DNA of 64,000 nt from a bacterium. Lineage in GTDB: Bacteria > Myxococcota_A > Bradymonadia > UBA7976 > UBA1532. The position numbers were made by a program, and so were the translations under genes. Location: positions 94,316 through 158,315 of the forward strand of contig JAUHXC010000024.1 of NCBI GenBank assembly GCA_030427205.1, written 5' to 3'. Shown here in pieces: positions 1-8,400 of this stretch. Positions within the stretch are counted from its first letter, which is position 1. Each line of letters opens with the position of its first letter. The notes below the pieces were generated by a model that saw only the letters and a program-made list of their open reading frames with translations, was not told the origin of the DNA and searched no databases.

Positions 1-870
1 GGCGGCGCCCAGCGCGTCGAGCGCGCTGCGCAGGGCCGTCATGCGCGGCAGCCAGTAGACCAGCGGCGCGATGATGCCCACCGCGACGACGGCCAGCCCG
101 ACCCCCACCGCCAGACCCGTCGAGAGCAGCGGGTCGGCGACCACGCTGGCCGCGATGCCGACCGCCATGGTCAAGAGGCCCACGTTGACCCCGAAGAGCA
201 GCGTCTGGGTCATGCGCACCAGCCCGTAGCGCCGGGCCTGCTGCAGCTCGGCGAAGCGCTCGGCGCTCTCTTCGGGCAGCGCCGCCCGCTCGCTCGAGAC
301 GGTGTAGGCGATCACCCACGCCAGCCCGATGTCGAAGAGCACCAGCCCGCCGAACAGGACCAGCTCGACCGGCGAGCCGTAGCGGTCGGGCGTGCCGTCC
401 ATCGCGAAGTGCAGCGGCACCTGATCGGGCAGCGCCGGCCAGAGCGTCACGAAGAGCAGGACCGCGACGGCCAGCAGGCCCAGCTCGAGCGCGGCGAGCG
501 GCATCGACATCAGCGCCGTGGGCCCGGGGCGGGGGCCGAGGTCGATGCGGATGCGCCCGGGCAGCTCGGGCCGGTCGAGGGTCGGCAGCAGCAGCAACAG
601 CTCGACGAGCGGCCAGCCCACCGCGACCGTGATCAGCGCCGCCGACGCCGCCGCGCCCGCGGGCCCCGGTGAGGCGAGCGCCACGGCGACCGACCCGGCG
701 CTGCCCAGCCAGCCGATGGCGACGGCCCGGCGGCTGCGCCGGCGATCCGCGGGCGTCAGCTCGCGGCCGAGCTGCACGAAGAAGAGCTGATCGGGGCGCC
801 AGACCCGGGCGATGAGGTGGGTCAGGGCGCCGCAGAGCGCGGCGACGAGGATGGGGGTGACGAACATCAT
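1..870 (-). CDS. DUF1648-type integral membrane protein (C-terminus cut by window edge)
   Basis: The frame starts at ATG 870 and stays open for 290 codons to the left edge, so the C-terminus is missing. It is rich in hydrophobic segments. The stretch around residues 145-165 reads LPDQVPLHFAMDGTPDRYG, which fits the DUF1648 pattern (QVPxHF, then G-x-P-D-x-Y-G). It probably sits in the inner membrane. The start codon overlaps the stop of the upstream GntR regulator as ATGA, so the two genes are translationally coupled. In the known family, small YtrA-like GntR repressors are often paired with membrane proteins of this kind, including SdpI-like immunity proteins. A specific function cannot be read from the sequence. 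Confidence 0.8.
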   Translation of the reverse strand, partial: MMFVTPILVAALCGALTHLIARVWRPDQLFFVQLGRELTPADRRRSRRAVAIGWLGSAGSVAVALASPGPAGAAASAALITVAVGWPLVELLLLLPTLDRPELPGRIRIDLGPRPGPTALMSMPLAALELGLLAVAVLLFVTLWPALPDQVPLHFAMDGTPDRYGSPVELVLFGGLVLFDIGLAWVIAYTVSSERAALPEESAERFAELQQARRYGLVRMTQTLLFGVNVGLLTMAVGIAASVVADPLLSTGLAVGVGLAVVAVGIIAPLVYWLPRMTALRSALDALGAA

Positions 871-1277
871 CGGGGGCCTGCCTTGTCGGAGGGTTTGCGC
901 GTCTGGAAACGATCGAGGATGTCACCCACCAGCGCCTCGACGGTGGCCCGGTCGACCCCGGAGAGCGCGATGTGGGCCAGGGCGGCCTCGAGCCGCCGCA
1001 CGTCGTCGGCGTCGACCGCCGCGGGGGCCTCGGCCGGCGGGCCGATCACCCGGGCCGCCGCCCCGCGGCGCAGATCGACGAGCCCGTCCTTGGCCAGCAG
1101 GCGATAGGCCCGGGCCACGGTGTTCAGGTTGACCCCCACCGCCCGGCCGAGGTGGCGCACGCCGGGCAGCGCGTCGCCCGGGGCCAGCTGCCCGTCGGCG
1201 ATCAACCCCCGCAGGCCGTCGGCGACCTGGCGATAGATCGGCACGTCGCTGTCGTGATCGAGGGTGATGGTCAGCAC
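867..1277 (-). CDS. GntR-family transcriptional regulator, YtrA-like
   Basis: A 136-residue protein starting at GTG 1277, with GAGG about five bases upstream. Residues 1-70 form the GntR winged helix (YRQVADGLRGLIADGQLAPG, then LGVNLNTVARAYR-like text). The C-terminal part is short and lacks a large ligand domain, which is the YtrA-subfamily layout. It overlaps the following DUF1648 membrane-protein gene by four bases. Two GTATAC-based palindromes lie just upstream and are probably its own operators, so autorepression of the two-gene operon is likely. The effector is unknown. Confidence 0.9.
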   Translation of the reverse strand: MLTITLDHDSDVPIYRQVADGLRGLIADGQLAPGDALPGVRHLGRAVGVNLNTVARAYRLLAKDGLVDLRRGAAARVIGPPAEAPAAVDADDVRRLEAALAHIALSGVDRATVEALVGDILDRFQTRKPSDKAGPR

Positions 1278-1292
1278 GGCGCCTCGGCAGTC

Positions 1293-1315
1293 AGTGTATA
1301 CCCACCGTATACACT
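1293..1315. promoter_or_regulatory. Palindromic operator 1 of the GntR gene
   Basis: AGTGTATAC and GTATACACT form perfect nine-base arms around a five-base spacer (CCACC). The site lies 16 bases upstream of the GntR start codon. Its core GTATAC is shared with the second palindrome centred 55 bases away. Binding by the adjacent GntR protein is an inference. Confidence 0.75.
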
Positions 1316-1347
1316 AACTCATCCGCGGTCAAGCGCCGCCGGCAGTC

Positions 1348-1370
1348 ACCGTATACTTTGTGTATACGGT
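1348..1370. promoter_or_regulatory. Palindromic operator 2, between the GntR and LysR genes
   Basis: ACCGTATAC and GTATACGGT form perfect nine-base arms around the five-base spacer TTTGT. It has the same arm length, spacer length and GTATAC core as operator 1. The 55-base centre-to-centre distance is about five helical turns, so paired dimers could sit on the same DNA face. It lies just downstream of the LysR stop codon. Confidence 0.75.
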
Positions 1371-1376
1371 AACTCC

Positions 1377-2264
1377 TCAGCCGCCAGCCCCCTCGAAGAG
1401 CCCCTGCCGAGCCCGCAGCGCGGTCCACAGGTGGTCGACGACGGCCCGCACGCGCGCGGTGCGGCGCAGGTCGCGATGGGTGAGCAACCACAGCGCGCTG
1501 GCCTGGGGCAAGAGCGGCGCCAGCCGGCGCAGGCCCGGATCGGCGTCGCCCATGAAGCACGGCAGGAAGCCCCGGCAGTCGGTGGCCGAGATGACCTGCT
1601 GCATCGCCGCCACCGAGTTGACCGCCAACAGCACCGGCTCGGCCCCGTGATGCGCCCGGCGCCAGCGGGCCGCGGCGAGGTGGTGCAGGCCCTGGGTGTA
1701 CTCGACCCACGGCAGCGCGTCGGCGTCGGCCTGCAGCGCCTCGTGGCGGGTATAGACCGCCCAGGCGATGCGCGCGACGCGTCGGCCGACCGCGTCCGCC
1801 GGTGGATCGGGGCTCGGGCGCACGGCCACGTCGGCTTCGAGGCGCGCGAGATCGAAGTAGCGATCGGCGAACGAGACCCGCAGGTCGATGGCGTCGAATC
1901 GGGCGCGCAGGGCGGCGAGCGGCTCGATGAGCAGCGGCACCAGCGTCTCGGGCGCGGTGAGGTGCACCACCCCGCTCGGCGCGCTGTCGCGACCGAGCAG
2001 CGCGCGCACCAGCCCGGCGACGTCCAGCTCGATCTGCTCGGCGAGCGGCAACGCGGCCTCCCCGGCGGCGGTGAGCGTCAGGCCGGTGGGGCTGCGGTCG
2101 AAGAGTCGGGCGTCGAGGGCGCCCTCGAAGGCGGCGAGCCGCCGATGCACCGTCGACGGGTTGACCCCCAGCGCGGAGGCCGCGCCGCTGAGGCTGCCCC
2201 GCCGGGCCACCGACAGGAAGACCTGCACGTCATCCCAGCGCAGCGCAGGGTCGATGCTTTGCAT
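1377..2264 (-). CDS. LysR-family transcriptional regulator
   Basis: A 295-residue protein of normal LysR length. The N-terminal winged helix-turn-helix is at residues 8-66 (WDDVQVFLSVARRGSLSGAA, then LGVNPSTVHRRLAAFE). It is followed by a substrate-binding domain from about residue 95. The start is set by ATG 2264 because the helix-turn-helix begins within ten residues. It is divergent from the three-enzyme fusion gene at 2379, with 114 bases between them. LysR proteins commonly control a divergent target, so aromatic-ring catabolism control is a reasonable inference. The inducer is unknown. Confidence 0.9.
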   Translation of the reverse strand: MQSIDPALRWDDVQVFLSVARRGSLSGAASALGVNPSTVHRRLAAFEGALDARLFDRSPTGLTLTAAGEAALPLAEQIELDVAGLVRALLGRDSAPSGVVHLTAPETLVPLLIEPLAALRARFDAIDLRVSFADRYFDLARLEADVAVRPSPDPPADAVGRRVARIAWAVYTRHEALQADADALPWVEYTQGLHHLAAARWRRAHHGAEPVLLAVNSVAAMQQVISATDCRGFLPCFMGDADPGLRRLAPLLPQASALWLLTHRDLRRTARVRAVVDHLWTALRARQGLFEGAGG

Positions 2265-2273
2265 TGATGCAAA
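2258..2273. promoter_or_regulatory. Palindrome with T-N11-A spacing over the LysR start codon
   Basis: TTTGCAT-TG-ATGCAAA is a perfect inverted repeat. It contains T-N11-A, the classical LysR box spacing. It covers the LysR start codon (2262-2264) and lies about 105 bases upstream of the divergent fusion gene. It could serve autoregulation and activation of the divergent gene. Binding is inferred. Confidence 0.5.
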
Positions 2274-2378
2274 CCCTCTCGGCGTCTATCGGGCTACTCG
2301 GGCCAATTCGCAAAACCTACGGTGAAACGGCGCTGGGGTCGAGCCCATCGACCCGACGAATAGAGACCGAGGAGAGCC

Positions 2379-5300
2379 ATGCGCAGCTTCGACCGCATCG
2401 TACAGCCCGGAGACGACCGGGTGGTCTTCGGCGTCGGCGCCGAGCGACGGGCCGCCGAGCTGTTGGCCGACGGCGGCGCCCGCCGCGTTCTGCTCGTGGC
2501 CCAGGGGCGCCACCGCGACGGGGCCGACCGCGTCGCCGCACAGCTCGGCGACCGCTGCGCGGGCATCTTCGACCGGGTGACGAACCAGGTGCCGGGCGAC
2601 ATCGCCGACGCGGCGGTGGCCATGGCCCGCGAGCTGGACGCCGACTGGGTCGTGGCCCACGGCGGCGGCTCGGCCATCGGCGTGGCCAAGGCGATCGCGC
2701 TCGAGCTGCCGGTGAAGGTGGGCGCCATCCCGACCACCTACGCCGGCTCGGAGCGCACCGACATCTGGGGCGTCACCCGCGACGGCGTGAAGACCACCGG
2801 CCGCGACGCGCGCGTCCGCCCCGAGCTGGTGATCTACGACCCGGCCCTCAGCGCGACGCTGCCGCAGCGCATGTCGCTGCTGTCGCTGCTCAACGCCCTG
2901 GCCCACAGCGTCGAGGCGCTCTACGCGGTCGAGGCCACCGACGCCGCCCGCGCCGCCGCGGCCGACAGCGTCGCGCCCATCGTCGCCGCGCTGCGGGCGC
3001 TGGGCGCCGATCCCAGCGATATGCCGGGCCGCAGTGACGCAGCCTACGGCGCCTTTCTGGCCGGCGAGGCGCTCGGCGGCGCCTCGATGGGCCTGCATCA
3101 CAAGCTGGCCCACGTGCTCGGCGGCAGCTACGGCACCGCGCACGCGGCGACCCACGCGACGCTGCTGCCGCACGTCATCGGCTTCAACATCGAGGCGTCC
3201 GAGCGGCTGAGCGCGGTGTTGCGCGACGCGCTGGGCAGCGACGACGGGCCGGGCGCCCTCGCCGATCTGATGCGCGGGCTGGGCCTGTCGATCGCGCTGA
3301 AGGACCTCGAGCTGCCGCGGGACGCCCTGGACGGCGTCGTCGAGCAGACCTTGGCCAAGCAGTACGCCAACCCGCGCCCGGTCGAGGCGCCGTCGCTGAA
3401 GGCGATGCTGGACGACGCGTGGCACGGGCGGCGGCCGAGCGTGCACAGCGGACGGCTCGATCTGGCGCTGGCCGGGCCGCACGGCGGGCTGGCCGCGGCC
3501 ACCGCCGGCGCGCCGCTGGCCGAGGCGCGGGCGGCGATCATCGCGATCCACGGGCGCGGCGCCGACGCCGACGGCTTCGTGCATCGCCTGCAGGGGCTGG
3601 TCGAAGCCGACGGCCGGACGGCGGGTATCGCCTGGCTGGCCCCGCAGGCGGCCGCGAAGAGCTGGTATCCCAGGGGCTTCCGGGCGCCGCTGGCCGACAA
3701 CCAGCCGCACCTGGACGGCGCCCTGGCCGCCCTCGACGCCGTCTGGCGCGCCGCCCGGGCCCGGCTGCCCGCCGATCGCATCCGGCTGGTGGGCTTCAGC
3801 CAGGGGGCCTGCCTGCTGGCGAGCTGGCTCAAGTCCCGCGCGGCAACGCCCGGCGGCGCGCTGCTCTTCACCGGCGCCCCGAGCCCGGTCGACGGCGCCT
3901 GGGCCGGCCTCGACGGGGTGCCGATCCACATCGGGCAATCCGCCGACGATCCCTGGGTGCCGGCCGCGGCAGCCGACGCCGCCATCGAGGGCATGCGCGC
4001 CGCCGGCGCCCGCGTCGCGGTGCATCGCCGCCCGGGCGCTGCCCATACCCTCCACGACTTCGACACCGCGGCCCTGCGCCGCACCTGGAAGGAGCTGACC
4101 GCCATGACCGACCGCCCCAACGACGACCTGACCTATCAGACCGGCTATGGCAACGCCCTGCGCTCCGAGGCCCGACCGGGCGCGCTGCCCCTGCACCAGA
4201 ACAGCCCGCGGCAGGCGCCGTACGGCCTCTTCGCGGAGCAGATCAACGGCACCGGCTTCACCGTCGAGCGGGCGCAGAACCGCCGGGTCTGGCTCTATCG
4301 CCTGCGACCGGCCGTGACCGATCGGCCGTTCGAGGCCGACCCCTCGCCGCCGCCGCACTACATCAGCGACTTCGCCGACGCGTCGATGACCCCCGAGGTG
4401 CAGCGCTACGCGCCGATCGCGGTGCCCACGAAGGGCGAGACCGACTGGCTGGACGGCATGCAGACCTTCGCCGGCGCGGGCGACGCGCGCATCAAGCGCG
4501 GCATGGCGATCCACCTCTTCGCCGCCGACCGCGACATGGATCGCGTCTTCTGCAACATCGACGGCGACCTGCTGCTCGCCCCCGAGCAGGGCCGGCTGCA
4601 CGTGCGCACCGAGCTGGGCCGCCTGAACGTGGCGCCGGGCGAGATGGTCGTGCTGCCGCGGGGCATCCGCTTCTCGATCGCGCTGCCCGACGGGTCGACC
4701 CGCGGCTTCGCCAGCGAGCTGTACGACGGCCACTATCTGCTGCCCGAGCGCGGCCTCGTCGGCGCCAACGGGCTGGCCGACGAGCGGCACTTCAAGGCGC
4801 CGGTGGCCGAGTACGAAGACAAGACCGAAGACACGGTGATCGTCGTCAAGCAGGGCGGGCGCTTCTGGCGCAGCGTCGCGCCGCACAGCCCGTTCGACGT
4901 GGTGGCGTGGCACGGCACCTACGCGCCGTTCAAGTACGACATCGGCGACTTCAACAGCCTGGGCGCGGTGAGCTGGGACCACCCCGATCCGTCGATCCTC
5001 ACGGTGCTGACCTGCCCGATGGATACCCACGGGCGCAACGCGGTCGACGTGGCGGTCTTCGTGCCCCGCTGGGATGCCAGCCAGCACACCTTCCGCCCGC
5101 CGTACTTCCACCGCAACAGCGCCATCGAGTTCAACGCGGTGCTGCGCAGCGATCGCACCAGCGGCGGCTATCCGCAGGGCGCGTTCAGCTTCACCCCGTA
5201 TCTGACGCCGCACGGGGTGAGCCACTTCGGCCACGCGGCGGGGGTCGACGCCAAGGACGACCCGAAGATGACGAGCAAGAACGACATCTGGCTGCAGTTC

Positions 5301-5420
5301 GAGAGCACCTACCAGCTCGGCGTCGTGCCCCGCTGGCTCGAGCACCCCGCGCGGGACGATGGCTTCCTGAAGAACTTCCGCGACTACCGGCTGGGCGAGC
5401 TGGCGGGCGAGAGCGACTGA
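2379..5420 (+). CDS. Three-domain fusion: maleylacetate reductase-like, alpha/beta hydrolase, homogentisate 1,2-dioxygenase-like
   Basis: One frame of 1013 codons with GAGGAG before ATG 2379. Residues 1-352 resemble iron-type maleylacetate reductases: GGGS 95-98, PTTYAGSE 118-125, and the His-rich metal region near 176-264. Residues 355-570 are a carboxylesterase/phospholipase-type hydrolase with GFSQG (Ser474), Asp523 or Asp524, and His556. Residues 576-1013 are a full-length homogentisate dioxygenase-like enzyme. Its expected iron ligands His911, Glu917 and His945 and the base His868 are all present. No stop codon separates the parts. Each has the usual length of a free enzyme. A joint role in degrading a homogentisate- or hydroquinone-like ring, possibly released by the esterase, is inferred. 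The dioxygenase may also be made alone from an internal start. Confidence 0.9.
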   Translation: MRSFDRIVQPGDDRVVFGVGAERRAAELLADGGARRVLLVAQGRHRDGADRVAAQLGDRCAGIFDRVTNQVPGDIADAAVAMARELDADWVVAHGGGSAIGVAKAIALELPVKVGAIPTTYAGSERTDIWGVTRDGVKTTGRDARVRPELVIYDPALSATLPQRMSLLSLLNALAHSVEALYAVEATDAARAAAADSVAPIVAALRALGADPSDMPGRSDAAYGAFLAGEALGGASMGLHHKLAHVLGGSYGTAHAATHATLLPHVIGFNIEASERLSAVLRDALGSDDGPGALADLMRGLGLSIALKDLELPRDALDGVVEQTLAKQYANPRPVEAPSLKAMLDDAWHGRRPSVHSGRLDLALAGPHGGLAAATAGAPLAEARAAIIAIHGRGADADGFVHRLQGLVEADGRTAGIAWLAPQAAAKSWYPRGFRAPLADNQPHLDGALAALDAVWRAARARLPADRIRLVGFSQGACLLASWLKSRAATPGGALLFTGAPSPVDGAWAGLDGVPIHIGQSADDPWVPAAAADAAIEGMRAAGARVAVHRRPGAAHTLHDFDTAALRRTWKELTAMTDRPNDDLTYQTGYGNALRSEARPGALPLHQNSPRQAPYGLFAEQINGTGFTVERAQNRRVWLYRLRPAVTDRPFEADPSPPPHYISDFADASMTPEVQRYAPIAVPTKGETDWLDGMQTFAGAGDARIKRGMAIHLFAADRDMDRVFCNIDGDLLLAPEQGRLHVRTELGRLNVAPGEMVVLPRGIRFSIALPDGSTRGFASELYDGHYLLPERGLVGANGLADERHFKAPVAEYEDKTEDTVIVVKQGGRFWRSVAPHSPFDVVAWHGTYAPFKYDIGDFNSLGAVSWDHPDPSILTVLTCPMDTHGRNAVDVAVFVPRWDASQHTFRPPYFHRNSAIEFNAVLRSDRTSGGYPQGAFSFTPYLTPHGVSHFGHAAGVDAKDDPKMTSKNDIWLQFESTYQLGVVPRWLEHPARDDGFLKNFRDYRLGELAGESD
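4089..4106 (+). promoter_or_regulatory. Internal ribosome-binding site and start for the dioxygenase part
   Basis: AAGGAG at 4089-4094 is followed nine bases later by an in-frame ATG at 4104. That ATG is exactly where homogentisate dioxygenase homology begins (MTDRPNDD). The arrangement would allow a free 438-residue dioxygenase to be made as well as the full fusion. It may also be a relic of a formerly separate gene. Confidence 0.55.
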
Positions 5421-5423
5421 CGG

Positions 5424-8400
5424 TCAGGGGATGACGACCGCGTCGACGTCCAGCGGTCGGACCTGCAGCTCGATGTCGTCGAAGACCGCGTCGTTCTGGA
5501 AGGCCTGCTCGGTGCCGACGAAGTAGACCCCCGGCCCGACGATGCGCCGCACGACGTCGTCGTTGTCGTAGCCGCACGCCACCCGCCCCTCGGGATCGCA
5601 GCGGTCGGCGATGAAGAAGCGCGCCGGGCTCTCGGCGTGGTTGCGCAGCGCCAGCTCGGCGGGGAAGTCGACCCGCACGGCGGCGAAGTTCTCGATGGTG
5701 CCGCGGATGCCGCAGAACTGCGGGAAGTCGTCCTCGATACCCGCCGAGAAGACGCTCAGATCGAGCGCGTAGGTGCCCGGCTCGGCGTCGATGATCTCGA
5801 CGTCGGCGCTCTCGCCTTCGCAGACGGGCGGCGAGAAGCAGTGCACCACGTCGAAACCGCAGGCGGCCACGTCGCCGACGCACGCCACCACGTCGGGCAG
5901 CGAGGCCCCGCCGTTCTGCACCGCGTGCCCCGCGCAGTAGGCCTCGCAGCGGGCGCGATCGGCGAAGAGGCCGCAGCCGTCCACCGCGTCGCAGGCCTCG
6001 GCGCACGCGGCGGGCACCGCCGGATCGAGGTCGACGCAGCGCTGCATCTGCTCGCAGGTCGCCCGCTCGGCGCAGGCGGCCTGCGTCGCCGGCGCCGGCC
6101 CGTCGATGCACGCCTGCTCGCAGCCGTAGCGATCGATCGTCTCGTCGCAGGCGACGCGGGCGTCGCAGTACGCGGCGCAGTCGTCTTGCCGGGCCGCGTC
6201 ACCGAAGCAGAGGCTCACCTCGGCGCAGCCGCCACCCAACCGACGGGCCACGTCGGCGCATACCAGCGCCGGGCCGTCGCACGCCGCGCGGCACTCGGCC
6301 TCGGCCATACCGCAGCCGGCCATCTCGCCGCAGACGTCGTCGCAGGCGTTCACCGGATCGGCGTCGACCAGACACGCCCGCAGGTCGGCGCACGACTCGC
6401 CGGCGGCGAGCAGGCACGGCTCGACGTCGCGCACCCGCAGCATGTCTTCGACCGGCAGGGTGCCGTCGGTGCAGCGGCGGGTGCACTGGGCGAGCTCGTC
6501 GTTGGAGAGCGGGCTGCAGTCGGTCGTCGCCAGACACCACGCCTGGCAGGCGGCGGGCACCCCGTCGTCCCATGTGTGCGGCGTCGTGCGCACCTCGAGG
6601 GTGTACGCCCCGCCGCGATCGGGCGGGTTGATACCGGGCACGATGCTGTAGGTGCCCGCGGCGAGCGTGGTCTCGATGCGCGGGCAGAAGTCGATGCCGC
6701 CGTCGACGCTGGTCGTGATGCGATTGCCGAGATCGTCGCGGACGCCGCGGTAGAGGCTCAGCGCGGCGTCGACGTCGCAGCCGTCCCCCTGGCGATCGCT
6801 GAGCTGCAGCACGACCCGGCCGCCGGTCGTATCGAAGATGAAGTGGTCCCGATCGCGGAAGGGGCCGCCCTCGCTGATGTTGCCGTTGGCCCGCAGGATC
6901 GCGCCGGTCCACTGCCACTCGGCGGTCGCGTCGCGGTCGATGTTGTCGTTGGCCTCGGTGATCAGCTGGCGCGCGCAGCCCGAGTCGCAGCCGTCGCGAT
7001 CGTCGGTATTGCCGTCGTCGCACTCTTCGGGGTCTTCGCGCACGCCGTCGCCGCAGACCGGCTCGCCGACCGGCTCGATGACGCCCGAGATCAGCGAGAT
7101 GACCGAGAAGCCCTCCTCGACGTCGAAGGTCATCGTGTAGCGGCCCGGCGGCATGACCTCGTCGAACTCGTAGACCCCGTCGCCGTGCTGGGCGCAGTTG
7201 CCGCCGCCGGCGAAGATCGTATTGCCCCGGCGGGCCTGCAGCCGGGCGTTGTAGCGGCCCGCCGAGTGGCAGAAGTCGCCGCCGTACCAGAAGGCGTGCG
7301 GGCTGCGATAGCCCAGGTCGAAGCGCACCCGGCTGGTCTGGCGCAGGTCGAGGTTGAAGAGGAAGGGGCCGAAGAAGCGGGTGAACTCCGCCTGCAGGTA
7401 CGGCAGGAGCGGGACGTCGATCCCGTCCTCCGCGGGCCCGAGCGTCGGGTGGGTCTCCAGCCGGCAGTTGGGCGAGCAGCCGTCGAAGACGCCGAAGTCG
7501 CCGTCATCGCACTGCTCGACCCCCTCGACGAGGCCGTTGCCGCATTCGGTCTCGAGCCGGCAGTCGGCGTCGCAGCCGTCGCCGCCTTCGTTGTTCCCAT
7601 CATCGCATTGCTCCTCGACCTCCATCACCGCGCCGTCGCCGCAGAACGGCACCCAGCCGCGGTTCTGGGCTTCGGCCCACAGCAGATCGAGGGTGCCGGC
7701 GACCACGTCGGGGCGGTCGGCGAGCTCGGCCAGGGTGTCGTAGGGCCGGTCGCCGTTGACGATGAAGCCCGAGACCCGCCGATCGAGGCCCGCGTCCTGC
7801 AGCGCCTGATCGGGCAGCAGCGCGACCCGCAAGATGGCGTAGGCCTCGTAGCTCTCCTCGGTGTAGCCGAGCACCTCGACCGGCGGGATCGGCGCGCAGT
7901 CGTCGCGCTCGTCCCAGCGGCCCTCGACGCACTCGATGATCTTGCGGGTGACGCTGAGCGGGCCGCAGCCCGCCTCCCGGGTGGCGCCGTCGACGCAGAC
8001 GTCGGGATCCTCACAGCCGCCGTAGCTGCCCCAGAACCCGTCGGCGCAGGTCCGGGTGCGCACCCCGCGACCGTTGAGACCGCAGGCGGTCGTGCCCGAC
8101 TCGCCATCGGCGCAGACCGAGGGGTCGGTGCAGTTCAGCTCTTCGGGCTGGCCCTGCACGCAGAAGCTGGTGACCATCGCGAAGCCGTTGACCCCGCAGG
8201 CCGGCGAGGGGCGATGCACTCCGCGGCAGGCGGCCGCCGCCTCGTCCAACGAACACAGCCGCGCGGTCGCGAAGGTGTCGTCGACGCAGGTGTCGGGGTC
8301 GTCGCACGGCCCGAGCACGTCGTTCTGACCGTCCACGCAGCGAGCCGGCGCCACGCCGCGCCCGTTGAGGCCACAGGCGACGCCCTCGTCGCTGCCGTCG

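Noticed and set aside
2286..5345. A 1019-codon open frame on the minus strand inside the fusion gene.
   Set aside because: The plus-strand frame has full catalytic motifs of three enzymes; the opposite frame has none and is Arg/Ala/Gly-biased.
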